From NCBI RefSeq assembly GCF_010501095.1, contig NZ_QVMP01000011.1, positions 1 through 64,000 of the forward strand: DNA of 64,000 nt, given 5' to 3'. The notes under the pieces were generated by a model, which was not told the origin of the DNA, did not search any database, and saw only the letters and a program-made list of their open reading frames with translations. Each line of letters starts with the position of its first letter. The first letter of the stretch is position 1. This DNA comes from Dysgonomonas sp. 520 (GTDB taxonomy: Bacteria > Bacteroidota > Bacteroidia > Bacteroidales > Dysgonomonadaceae). Shown piece after piece: positions 55,873-64,000 of the stretch. The position numbers were made by a program, and so were the translations under genes.

Positions 55873-57129
55873 ATGAAGAAAATCATTTATCTGATACCAA
55901 TTCTCTTTTTCATTGTTTCAGCATCTTGTCAAAACAAGCAAAAAGAAAATGAAAACCTCGTAGAAAAAGATTTCGGCTTTGCAGCCAAACAGCTAACATT
56001 TGCCATGCAGGAAGTGGATAAGGGCATAGCTAACGAATCGGAAGAAAGCAAAGAAAAAAGAGAAAAAAAAGGACACGGTCCATTAGTTTCGCCCCGGTCT
56101 ATTGAAGACAACGGCGATTTGATATTAGTTCCGTCGCGCGACTGGACAAGCGGATTTTTCCCCGGAGAACTTTGGTATATGTACGAATACACAAAAGACC
56201 CCAAATGGGAACAAGCGGCACGAAAATACACTGCACCGATTGAACGGGAAAAGACAAACGGAGTTACTCACGATATGGGCTTCAAGGTTTATTGCAGCTT
56301 CGGGAATGGCTATCGCCTGACAAACGACGAGAATTATAAAAAAATATTGCTGGAATCGGCATACACCCTTATCACCCGTTACAAACCCAATGCTAAAATT
56401 ATCCGCTCGTGGGATCACAACAAAGATAAATGGCAATCTCCCGTCATCATAGATAATATGATGAATCTGGAACTGCTTTTCTGGGCATTTAAAGAAAGTA
56501 AGGATTCTGCATTTTACAACATTGCTGTGAATCATGCCGAAACTACGATGAAAAATCATTTCCGTGCAGATTACAGTTCCTATCACGTAGTGGATTATGA
56601 TACAATCTCAGGCGAAGTTTTAAAGAAAAATACACATCAGGGATTCTCCCACGAGTCGGCCTGGTCGCGTGGGCAAGCCTGGGCAATATATGGCTACACC
56701 ATGTGTTACAGGGAAACAGGCAAAACAGAGTTTTTAGAACAGGCTAAGCATGTGGTAGATTATGTGTTCACACATAAAAATCTCCCTGACGACCTGATTC
56801 CATATTGGGACTATGACGCACCCGAAATACCTAACGAACCTAGAGATGTTTCTGCTGCCACATGTACGGCATCTGCCTTGTATGAATTGAGCATGTACGA
56901 TGAAGAAAACGGAGCGCAGTATAAAAAATGGGCCGATACTATCCTCGAAAATCTATCCGAAAACTATCTGGCAAAAGAAGGTGGCGATTATGGTTTCTTG
57001 TTATTGCATTCGACAGGGGGGAAAATGCTTGGCTTTGAAATAGACAAACCATTGGTATATGCCGACTACTATTTTCTGGAGGCATTGTTGAGAAAACAGA
57101 AACTAGAACAAACGGGTAAAATTTTCTGA
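55873..57129 (+). CDS. GH88 unsaturated glucuronyl hydrolase (second locus copy)
   Basis: A 418-residue secreted lipoprotein-type enzyme (signal ending VSASC, Cys19). It has the same catalytic pattern as the first copy: RDWTSGFFPGELWYMYE, THDMGFKVYCSFG, RSWDHNKDKWQSPVIIDNMM and SAWSRGQAWAIYGYTM. A charged insert (EESKEKREKKGHG) near residue 60 is absent from the other copy. It removes unsaturated uronic acid from lyase products. The GH2 gene begins 2 nt after its stop. Confidence 0.92.
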   Translation: MKKIIYLIPILFFIVSASCQNKQKENENLVEKDFGFAAKQLTFAMQEVDKGIANESEESKEKREKKGHGPLVSPRSIEDNGDLILVPSRDWTSGFFPGELWYMYEYTKDPKWEQAARKYTAPIEREKTNGVTHDMGFKVYCSFGNGYRLTNDENYKKILLESAYTLITRYKPNAKIIRSWDHNKDKWQSPVIIDNMMNLELLFWAFKESKDSAFYNIAVNHAETTMKNHFRADYSSYHVVDYDTISGEVLKKNTHQGFSHESAWSRGQAWAIYGYTMCYRETGKTEFLEQAKHVVDYVFTHKNLPDDLIPYWDYDAPEIPNEPRDVSAATCTASALYELSMYDEENGAQYKKWADTILENLSENYLAKEGGDYGFLLLHSTGGKMLGFEIDKPLVYADYYFLEALLRKQKLEQTGKIF

Positions 57130-57130
57130 A

Positions 57131-59620
57131 ATGAAGAATGAAAAGTTTAAAATGAAAAGTAAACATACACTGTTGCTATGTATATTTTTCGGTATAACAC
57201 TAAACACTCTTGCTCAGATCAACTATCAGCAAAAGGAAAGGCTGAATGATGGCTGGGAGTTTCTCAGAGAAGATTTGGGAAGCATCTGGGAAGTTGTTCG
57301 CCCCGCAATTGTAGGAGATCCGGAGAGTGTTCCATTATGGACTCAGGTAAGTTTGCCTCACTGCTTCAATGCAGAAGATGCGGTTGATCCTGATGTCAAT
57401 TATTATCAGGGTCCGGGATGGTACAAAAAGTTGCTGGATATTAACAATCCATACCGGCAAGGACGCACATTACTACACTTCGAAGGTGCCGGACAGAAAA
57501 CAGAAGTTTACATTTATACAGAGAAGGTTGGCGCACACGTTGGAGGTTATGACGAATGGACGGTCGATGTTACCGAAGCAGTAGAAAGATTCCTTAAATC
57601 GGAAGATTCGAAACGATTTGAAGGAAAAATTCCCCTAAGTATCCGGTGCGATAATACGCGTGATACGGAAATGATCCCTTCCGATCTGTCCGACTTCAAC
57701 TTGTATGGAGGTATTTACAGATATCTGAACCTGGTGTATGTTCCTGCTCTTTCGTTCAATAAACTTCAAATAGATGCTTCTGTCGACCCAAAAGGGAAAG
57801 AAGGGAAATTAACACTGAAGGCCGGTTTCACAAATTTCGGCAGCGAAGATCAGGCATCTGTCAATATTAAAATAGTTGATCCGGAAGGAAAAACAATAAA
57901 AGAGGAAAGTCTAACAATAAACAATTTCAACAAATCCGAATTGCTTTCGTTGAATATAAATAAGCCTGTACTTTGGTCTACCAATAAACCTGATTTATAT
58001 TCTTGTGAAGTAAGCTTATCTTCTTCGGCAGGAAATATGACCTGCAAAGAAATGTTCGGATTCCGCCATTTCGAGTTCAAGCAAAAAGGCCCTTTCTTCT
58101 TGAACGGCGAACGCCTTTTGCTGAGAGGGACGCATCGTCACGAAGATCATGCAGGAGTTGCCGCAGCTATGACCGAAAAGCAGATCATCACCGAGATGAA
58201 GATGATGAAAGATATGGGTGTCAATTTCATTCGTCTGGGGCATTACCAGCAATCTCGAATAGTATTGGAACAATGTGACAAATTAGGCATATTGGTTTGG
58301 GAAGAAATACCCTGGTGCCGCGGAGGTCTTGGCGGCGACACCTACAAAGAACAAGCCAGACGGATGCTTACCAATATGATCACTCAGCACCGCAATCACC
58401 CGTCTGTTATTTTATGGGGATTGGGCAATGAAAACGACTGGCCAAATGATTTTCCGGAATTCGATAAAGAAAAGATCCGGACATTCATGAAAGAACTGAA
58501 CGGCCTGTCACATAAACTTGACAGCACACGCAAAACTTGCATCCGTCGTTGCAATTTCTGTAAAGACATTGTCGACGTATATTCACCCTCAATCTGGGCT
58601 GGATGGTATAGAGGGATGTACACCGACTATAAACGGGTTTCGTACGACGAGATGCAAAAAGTAAATCACTTCTTACATGTTGAGTGGGGAGGTGACAACC
58701 ACGCCCGGCGTTATGCCGAAGACCCCTACATAGGTCTTGACAAGATAGAAACAGGCAAAGGGGCTGACGAAAGAGCCGGAGATGCCTCTCTTTATGGAGG
58801 AACAGCAAGAGCATCGAAAGATGGAGACTGGAGCGAATCGTACATTGTCGATCTCATCGACTGGCACTTGAAAGAACAGGAAACAATGCCTTGGCTCACA
58901 GGGGCAGCTTATTGGCCTTTCAAGGATTTTTCAACACCTGTTCGTCCTGAAAACCCGGTTCCTTACGTAAACCAAAAAGGTGTTGTTGAGCGAGACTTTA
59001 CTCCGAAAGAAGCATTTTATGTATTTCAATCATATTGGACCGACAAACCGATGGTTCACATCTTCGGGCACAACTGGAAGACCCGCTGGGGAAAGGCTGA
59101 TGACCTGAAAATGATAAAGGTTTATTCGAATTGCGACAAAGTTGAATTATTCTTAAACGGAGAAAGCCTCAGCACTAAAAAACGAAACTCTCAGGATTTT
59201 CCTGCTGCCGGATTGCGCTGGGAATCACAATTCAGACAAGGTCGAAATATAGTAAAAGCGATCGGCACAAAAGGGAGGGTCAGAATTGAAGATGAAATAA
59301 GTTTCGATTATGAAACAAGAAATTTTGGAAAAGCCTCTTCCATAAGAGCTTCAGTTATAGAAGAAACTTCTGAATATGCATGGATAGAAGCCGAACTGTT
59401 TGACGAAAATGGGGTTGTTTCTCTCGACTCGAAAGACTACATCTACTTCAACTCTGTTGGAAATGGTAAACTTGTCGTAAATCAAGGAACATCGACAGGT
59501 TCGAGCAAAGTACAAGCATATAACGGAAGAGCCGGAATAAAGCTAATGAAAAACAATGGAAAAAACATTATTTCCATAAAGTCAGACAATTTAACCACAG
59601 TGTTTCTTGCAATAAAATGA
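57131..59620 (+). CDS. GH2 glycoside hydrolase (beta-glucuronidase or beta-galactosidase type)
   Basis: An 829-residue secreted enzyme; the signal peptide (TLLLCIFFGITLNTLAQ) works from either ATG 57131 or 57152. Sugar-binding domain (~30-215, LNDGWEFLREDLG, LPHCFNAEDAV), immunoglobulin-like domain (~220-310), and a TIM barrel with LRGTHRHEDHAG, GVNFIRLGHYQQS, acid/base motif LWGLGNENDW and nucleophile region FLHVEWGGDNHARRY. Beta domains follow. Substrate cannot be read from motifs; neighbours suggest a uronic-acid or galactose-containing glycan. Its TGA overlaps the next ATG (ATGA). Confidence 0.88.
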   Translation: MKNEKFKMKSKHTLLLCIFFGITLNTLAQINYQQKERLNDGWEFLREDLGSIWEVVRPAIVGDPESVPLWTQVSLPHCFNAEDAVDPDVNYYQGPGWYKKLLDINNPYRQGRTLLHFEGAGQKTEVYIYTEKVGAHVGGYDEWTVDVTEAVERFLKSEDSKRFEGKIPLSIRCDNTRDTEMIPSDLSDFNLYGGIYRYLNLVYVPALSFNKLQIDASVDPKGKEGKLTLKAGFTNFGSEDQASVNIKIVDPEGKTIKEESLTINNFNKSELLSLNINKPVLWSTNKPDLYSCEVSLSSSAGNMTCKEMFGFRHFEFKQKGPFFLNGERLLLRGTHRHEDHAGVAAAMTEKQIITEMKMMKDMGVNFIRLGHYQQSRIVLEQCDKLGILVWEEIPWCRGGLGGDTYKEQARRMLTNMITQHRNHPSVILWGLGNENDWPNDFPEFDKEKIRTFMKELNGLSHKLDSTRKTCIRRCNFCKDIVDVYSPSIWAGWYRGMYTDYKRVSYDEMQKVNHFLHVEWGGDNHARRYAEDPYIGLDKIETGKGADERAGDASLYGGTARASKDGDWSESYIVDLIDWHLKEQETMPWLTGAAYWPFKDFSTPVRPENPVPYVNQKGVVERDFTPKEAFYVFQSYWTDKPMVHIFGHNWKTRWGKADDLKMIKVYSNCDKVELFLNGESLSTKKRNSQDFPAAGLRWESQFRQGRNIVKAIGTKGRVRIEDEISFDYETRNFGKASSIRASVIEETSEYAWIEAELFDENGVVSLDSKDYIYFNSVGNGKLVVNQGTSTGSSKVQAYNGRAGIKLMKNNGKNIISIKSDNLTTVFLAIK

Positions 59621-60795
59621 CTATGAAAAAGTTATATATTTACGTAATATTCACCTTTTCTCTTGTTCTGTTTGGAAATTGTAATACACAAACCGGTTGG
59701 GATAAGAAAACCAAGACCGTTCTGAACAATGTAATTATTCAGAATGCCGAATGGGCCATGCAGCAAGAACCGATAACTATAACCGGTTTCAGTTGCGAAC
59801 GAAGTGCAGGAGGCTTACACGATTTCTATTCCGAAGGAGATTATTGGTGGCCCGATCCATCAAACCCGAACGGACCATACATCAGGCGGGATGGTGAAAC
59901 AAATCCCGAAAATTTTGTAGAACACCGGTTGGTAATGATACGTTTCAGTAAAATAATAGGCGCATTGACTTCGGCATATATTATTACGGGCAACGAAAGC
60001 TATGTGCAACACGCATTCAAACACATTAATGCCTGGTTTGTGGATGCCGATACCAAAATGAATCCGAACCTCTTATATGCCCAAGCAATAAAGGGAATAA
60101 CGCAAGGCCGGGGGATAGGTATTATCGACACCATTCATCTGATGGAGGTAGCGCAAGGAATCATCCGTATGCAAAAAGCTGATTGTGTGAATAAAGAGGA
60201 GTTAACAAAAGCAAAAGGCTGGTTTTCGGAATATCTTCGTTGGTTGCAAACCCATCCGAATGGAATAGACGAGATGAATGCCCAAAACAATCATGGCACT
60301 TGTTGGGTTATGCAAGTGGCTTCTTTTGCCAAACTGACAGAAAACAAAGAGATTCTCGATTTTTGCAAAACACGTTACAAAAACATCTTATTGCCTAATC
60401 AAATGGCCGACGACGGCAGCTTCCCCAAAGAACTAGCCAGAACAAAGCCTTACGGATATGCTCTTTTCAACCTGGATGCGATGACAACTATCTGCCAGAT
60501 TCTTTCAACACACGACGATAATCTTTGGGAGTATTCTACCCCAAAGGGACAGAATATAAAGAAAGGAATTGATTTTATGTATCCTTACATCAAGAACAAG
60601 TCGACATGGAAATATCCTCAGGATGTGATGTATTGGAACGATTGGCCAATGGCTCAACCGGCATTGATTTTCGGGGCGTATGCTTATAAGAACAAAGACT
60701 ATTTCGACTTGTGGGAGTCACTACCGCATGCAACTGATGTGGATGAAGTAGAGCGAAACTTGCCGATCAGAAACCCGCTGATCTGGCTTAATTAA
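59617..60795 (+). CDS. Alginate-lyase-fold polysaccharide lyase (PL38-like)
   Basis: A 392-residue lipoprotein (lipobox LFGNC, Cys24 from the first ATG; a start at 59623 is equally good). The alpha-toroid alginate_lyase domain has GDYWWPDPSNPNGPYIRRDG, FVEHRLVMIRFSKIIGALT, AQNNHGTCWVMQVASFA and DGSFPKELARTKPYGYALFN. Proteins of this type (PL38) act on glucuronan or mannuronan by elimination. It is translationally coupled to GH2. Its stop overlaps the stop of the convergent PL6 gene by 8 bp. Confidence 0.8.
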   Translation: MTMKKLYIYVIFTFSLVLFGNCNTQTGWDKKTKTVLNNVIIQNAEWAMQQEPITITGFSCERSAGGLHDFYSEGDYWWPDPSNPNGPYIRRDGETNPENFVEHRLVMIRFSKIIGALTSAYIITGNESYVQHAFKHINAWFVDADTKMNPNLLYAQAIKGITQGRGIGIIDTIHLMEVAQGIIRMQKADCVNKEELTKAKGWFSEYLRWLQTHPNGIDEMNAQNNHGTCWVMQVASFAKLTENKEILDFCKTRYKNILLPNQMADDGSFPKELARTKPYGYALFNLDAMTTICQILSTHDDNLWEYSTPKGQNIKKGIDFMYPYIKNKSTWKYPQDVMYWNDWPMAQPALIFGAYAYKNKDYFDLWESLPHATDVDEVERNLPIRNPLIWLN

Positions 60796-62647
60796 CAATG
60801 ATTTTTCTTGTTGCCAATCCTTTTTCAGAATTGACAAGAAGTAGATAAACACCTGACACCAAATTACTACAATCAACAATACAGTTTTTATCATTGCCCT
60901 TTTCTTTCGATAGGGTTTTACCGGAAACATTGAGTACTGAAACGTCGGATATCACCACATCCGACGTTATTTTATATACATTACCTTCATTCGTTATTCG
61001 AAACAAATTTTCGGCACCTGCATTTAAGATACCGGAGTTTCCTTCCCAGAAATCCGTTTTACTATTTATCACACTCATTTCTGTCTGTTGCGTTTGATAC
61101 CAACCGACCCCGCACTGAGAAGGTTTTGCTGTTGAAAAAGACGATGATTTATTCACAAATTGTTGTGCTCCAACATTTTTGATTCCTGTTCTTGCATTAC
61201 CCGAAATGTCACTAACAACATAAGGAAAATCAATAACTCCCGAATTTGGCGGGTTCAATATACTAGCATCCGTATTGGTCAGAGTGTAAATCCCTTTACC
61301 GGCATCTGTTCTAACAGTATAATTCAATTCCCGCGATGTGAATCCGTTTGTACTGATAGTTTTTTTGAACTTATAGATATTATCAGAGAAACTGATATCG
61401 GATGCCCTATCATCTATCATATTAATGATGGAGCTCGAACTTGGTGCATAGATCAAGTTATTGGCAATGGTACACTCAGGCTTTAGAGTTCCATATATTT
61501 TTTGATTCGGATAATATGGATTGGAAGACGGATAAGTGTAGGATGTTTCTGTTCCTAAATCTATATTCTTACAATTAACGAACGTATTGTATGCTATTTC
61601 TACATCCTTCACACGATGATATGTATTGAGAGGCTCTTTACCCAAATCGGTGGAAGATGTCGGCATTTCAAAAAGTCCCATCATCACACACAAAGCCGAA
61701 CGGCTCCCTGTGCCCTGTATGTCTTGAAAATAGTTATTATAAACCCTATGTCCCTGATTAATAATGCGTACACCACCACAACTTTTCTTGTCATTGCCTA
61801 TGAAAGCATTACTTTCTATTGTATTACGATGTCCGTGACGACAGACTACACTTCCCGCACTTTCATAAAAAACATTCTTCCGAACTATGTTATCGCAACT
61901 CTTTAAAGAGATAATCTCCACTTCGCCATCGCAAGCATAAAAGATATTATTTTCTGCTATCGACTTGCACGAAAGCTGTGAAGTGCCGGAATCGCCAAAT
62001 CGCAAGATTTCGGCATTGTTTCCCAAATCGAACCGAGGTCTGTTGCTAAAGAAATTATAATCAATCAGATGATTGTTCTCTTGGCTATCTGATGAGTTAA
62101 TGTTTACCATCATCAAAACACCACCATTTATCTTGTTCGTAAAATAACAATGGTCTACTCTATTATTTTTGCCGTAGAGCATTACCCATCGTTCCGATTT
62201 TTCGGTATTGTTCCTATAACTTTCATCCGGATTGTTACAGTTGTCAATCACAGTATTTGTAAGGCGGCAATTATAGGCGAATGCTGTGCTCGAAGTTCTG
62301 AACTCGATAATATCGCTACCCGTTGCAGCCATGCCGTCTTTCAGCACCAAACCATCTACTACAAGATACGTTCCGCTTATCTTTATGCTGATTCCACCCG
62401 TAAGGATAACTTTACCCGGATTTTTGGCTTTCAGCACAATAGGCTTCGATTCCGTACCTTTACCCGTGAATACGAGTTGCAGATTATTGTATGTTCCATC
62501 GGCAAGATAAACAATGTCTCCGGCCGACAATTTACCATTAATCTTGTTTTTCAGTGCCGATACTTGTGTCGAATTATAAACATATTCGGCAGAAAATATA
62601 TTCGAACAAAAAAATATGAAAAATAGTATGAAGATTGTCTTTTTCAT
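60788..62647 (-). CDS. PL6-family lyase (alginate lyase / chondroitinase B type) with T9SS tail
   Basis: 619 residues from the ATG at 62647, where the signal peptide begins (MKKTIFILFFIFFCSNIFSA); the frame is open ten codons further. A right-handed parallel beta-helix (~25-450) contains VYLADGTYNNLQLVF, VMLYGKNNRVDHCYF, NNAEILRFGDSG, CDGEVEIISLKSCDNIVRKN (catalytic-type Lys region) and RHGHRNTIESNAF (Arg/His). A T9SS tail closes it (DVSVLNVSGKTLSK...GVYLLLVNSEKG). PL6 covers alginate lyase and dermatan-specific chondroitinase B; which applies is open. Confidence 0.88.
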   Translation of the reverse strand: MKKTIFILFFIFFCSNIFSAEYVYNSTQVSALKNKINGKLSAGDIVYLADGTYNNLQLVFTGKGTESKPIVLKAKNPGKVILTGGISIKISGTYLVVDGLVLKDGMAATGSDIIEFRTSSTAFAYNCRLTNTVIDNCNNPDESYRNNTEKSERWVMLYGKNNRVDHCYFTNKINGGVLMMVNINSSDSQENNHLIDYNFFSNRPRFDLGNNAEILRFGDSGTSQLSCKSIAENNIFYACDGEVEIISLKSCDNIVRKNVFYESAGSVVCRHGHRNTIESNAFIGNDKKSCGGVRIINQGHRVYNNYFQDIQGTGSRSALCVMMGLFEMPTSSTDLGKEPLNTYHRVKDVEIAYNTFVNCKNIDLGTETSYTYPSSNPYYPNQKIYGTLKPECTIANNLIYAPSSSSIINMIDDRASDISFSDNIYKFKKTISTNGFTSRELNYTVRTDAGKGIYTLTNTDASILNPPNSGVIDFPYVVSDISGNARTGIKNVGAQQFVNKSSSFSTAKPSQCGVGWYQTQQTEMSVINSKTDFWEGNSGILNAGAENLFRITNEGNVYKITSDVVISDVSVLNVSGKTLSKEKGNDKNCIVDCSNLVSGVYLLLVNSEKGLATRKIIVN

Positions 62648-62659
62648 GATAGGCATGAT

Positions 62660-62703
62660 AAAAAAGTTCTTCCGCATAGATAGATATTTACTACGGAAGA
62701 ACT
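62660..62703 (-). terminator. Intrinsic terminator between esterase and PL6 genes
   Basis: AGTTCTTCCG and CGGAAGAACT (62665-62674 and 62694-62703) form a perfect 10-bp stem with a 19-nt loop; on the minus strand a run of six T follows. It ends the esterase transcript 15 nt past its stop codon, so PL6 should have its own promoter or depend on read-through. Confidence 0.75.
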
Positions 62704-62717
62704 CTCATTATTATTAA

Positions 62718-64000
62718 TTACTTAAGTATCTTCCTCACACAAACACTTTCATTTGCCGTAACCCTTGCTACGAAAACATCGGTTATATATTGAGGAATAT
62801 TTATTTGCTTTTCTTTGCTTGAAATCAGTTTTCGCCCCAAAATATCAAAAATTTCGGTTACGCAATCATCTTCGCAGTTTACACTTAACACATCATCTCT
62901 GAACACTAACGAAATTTTTTTTTCTTCGCTATTTGGTTCTATGGAATTATAGGCTTCCAGTATTTCGGTCAGAAACACTGTTATCTCACTATTCATTCGA
63001 GTATTATATTCCGCAGGAAAACCTCCATGAAGCCCGTCGGGAACAGTTGTGAACACATGCTTCACACTATTCGCCCGAAGGGAGTCTCTTAATATTTCAG
63101 ATTGCTTATAAGGCACTGTCGGGTCGGCATCGCCATGAATGATGTAAGTTGGAGGCGTATTTGCATTTACCATCAATGCCGGAGATATTGACTCTACAAA
63201 TTCTTTGTCGTCTTTTTTGTCTCCCAACCAATTAGCCAAAGATGTATAGAACATGAATTCTTCGAGATGCGACGGTCCATATTTATCAATCACAGCTATG
63301 ATTTTATAATCTCCTGTGTAAGGGTTGCAACCGGTATCAAACTTTTCATCATTTTGCAAATATCCTGCGGTCAGAGCCAAGTGGCCGCCAGCCGAACCAC
63401 CTTGAAAAACAATTTTCATTGGGTCGATATTCAGTTCTGAGGCATGCGCCAATAAATATTTCATCGCACATCTGGCATCTTCAATTGCCGCCGGAGCCAA
63501 AGCCTGAGGTGTCATGCGATATTCTATGTTGGCAACAGCAAATCCCATGTTGAAGTATACATTATATCCTGTCTGAGATTCCTTCTCGCCATGATTCCAG
63601 CCACCTCCGTGAATATTAATCACAACAGGAACAGGTTTCTCCGATGTGGTTGGATAATAAATATCCATTCTGTTCTGGTTCACATCTGCTGTCGAGTACA
63701 ACACATCTATCCGAGAGCTATAATTTGATGGATACGATACTGTCTTGTAAGTCTGAAATGTGAAAGCCTTTTCATTACTCTTATTGTTAGCATCCGATTT
63801 ATCGACAAAAGCTCCTTGAGGAACCACAACTGCATAAGACTTGCCTGATGGAGTTCCTTCCAAGGCTACCGGTACCGAGACTGTTTTTCCATCAATAACA
63901 CATTCCGATACAGGAATCTGCGTATCGTTCAAACTTATACTACCTGTTCCCAAACCGACTTCTTTGTTGAATGTCAATTCTATGCTTTTGGTAAGATTAT
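62718..64000 (-). CDS. Secreted alpha/beta-hydrolase esterase with T9SS tail (5' end outside window)
   Basis: The frame stays open to the window edge, so the start is missing. Order: an Ig-like Big_5 domain (up to ~60, KSIELTFNKEVGLGTGSISL), then a BD-FAE/COG0657-like hydrolase with oxyanion motif NIHGGGWNHG, nucleophile FQGGSAGGHLAL, acid HGDADPTVPY and catalytic His in DGLHGGFP. It ends with a type IX sorting tail (TEIFDILGRKLISSKEK...VFVARVTANESVCVRKILK). It probably removes acetyl or other ester groups from the polysaccharide attacked by the neighbouring lyases. Confidence 0.85.
   Translation of the reverse strand, partial: NLTKSIELTFNKEVGLGTGSISLNDTQIPVSECVIDGKTVSVPVALEGTPSGKSYAVVVPQGAFVDKSDANNKSNEKAFTFQTYKTVSYPSNYSSRIDVLYSTADVNQNRMDIYYPTTSEKPVPVVINIHGGGWNHGEKESQTGYNVYFNMGFAVANIEYRMTPQALAPAAIEDARCAMKYLLAHASELNIDPMKIVFQGGSAGGHLALTAGYLQNDEKFDTGCNPYTGDYKIIAVIDKYGPSHLEEFMFYTSLANWLGDKKDDKEFVESISPALMVNANTPPTYIIHGDADPTVPYKQSEILRDSLRANSVKHVFTTVPDGLHGGFPAEYNTRMNSEITVFLTEILEAYNSIEPNSEEKKISLVFRDDVLSVNCEDDCVTEIFDILGRKLISSKEKQINIPQYITDVFVARVTANESVCVRKILK

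Noticed and set aside
1-64000. CRISPR arrays, restriction systems and toxin-antitoxin pairs
   Set aside because: No regularly spaced repeats and no recognisable cas, methylase, nuclease or toxin motifs were found by reading the frames.

Overview
The window looks like part of an AT-rich Bacteroidales chromosome, and a Dysgonomonas-like organism is my best guess. The evidence is a SusC/SusD pair, two hybrid two-component regulators, type IX secretion (T9SS) tails on surface enzymes, TAnnTTTG-type promoters, the porQ-cmk-ispH-pfkA gene order, and a tmRNA whose tag ends in NYALAA. No rRNA, tRNA or CRISPR array was recognised.

Layout. (1) 1-2600 is the remnant of a mobile element, all on the minus strand: a serine recombinase, a winged-helix-like gene and a tiny ORF. 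The last two are open end to end except for three in-frame TAG codons, while every terminal stop is TAA. This is the most unusual signal in the window; it means either recoding or suppression of TAG, or a decayed element. (2) 2627-7962 (minus) holds hisC-hisB and a ferri-siderophore/corrinoid-type ABC importer in which a secreted DUF3298-like gene sits between permease and ATPase. (3) 8269-15981 (plus) holds a sugar MFS transporter and then an apparent asparagine cassette: AspT antiporter, aspartate 4-decarboxylase, periplasmic asparaginase and porin. A large structured non-coding element (about 11600-12017) interrupts it. (4) 16069-22345 (minus) holds pfkA, ispH, cmk, a MORN-like protein, a deletion scar joining the 3' ends of porQ and an FtsX/LolE-type permease gene, a DUF3298 lipoprotein, and hisD far from hisCB.

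(5) 22732-50513 (plus) is a complete glycosaminoglycan utilisation locus. It has SusC, SusD, two paralogous secreted candidate glycan-binding proteins, two Ser-type sulfatases (S1_11-like and iduronate-2-sulfatase-like), an HTCS regulator, GH88, PL12, PL8, a DUF3604 lipoprotein, a ROK kinase, PL15 and the radical-SAM sulfatase maturase. Lyases cut heparan/heparin and chondroitin-type chains, sulfatases remove sulfate after activation by the maturase, GH88 splits unsaturated disaccharides and ROK phosphorylates the released sugar. (6) 50555-50948 (minus) is tmRNA, flanked by a tetR remnant and a degenerate palindrome. (7) 51644-64000 is a second uronic-acid polysaccharide locus: HTCS, GH88, GH2 and PL38-like lyase on plus, then PL6 lyase and an esterase (cut by the window end) on minus. 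No SusC/D pair is visible for it here.

Family assignments come from recognising motifs by eye. No database search was possible.
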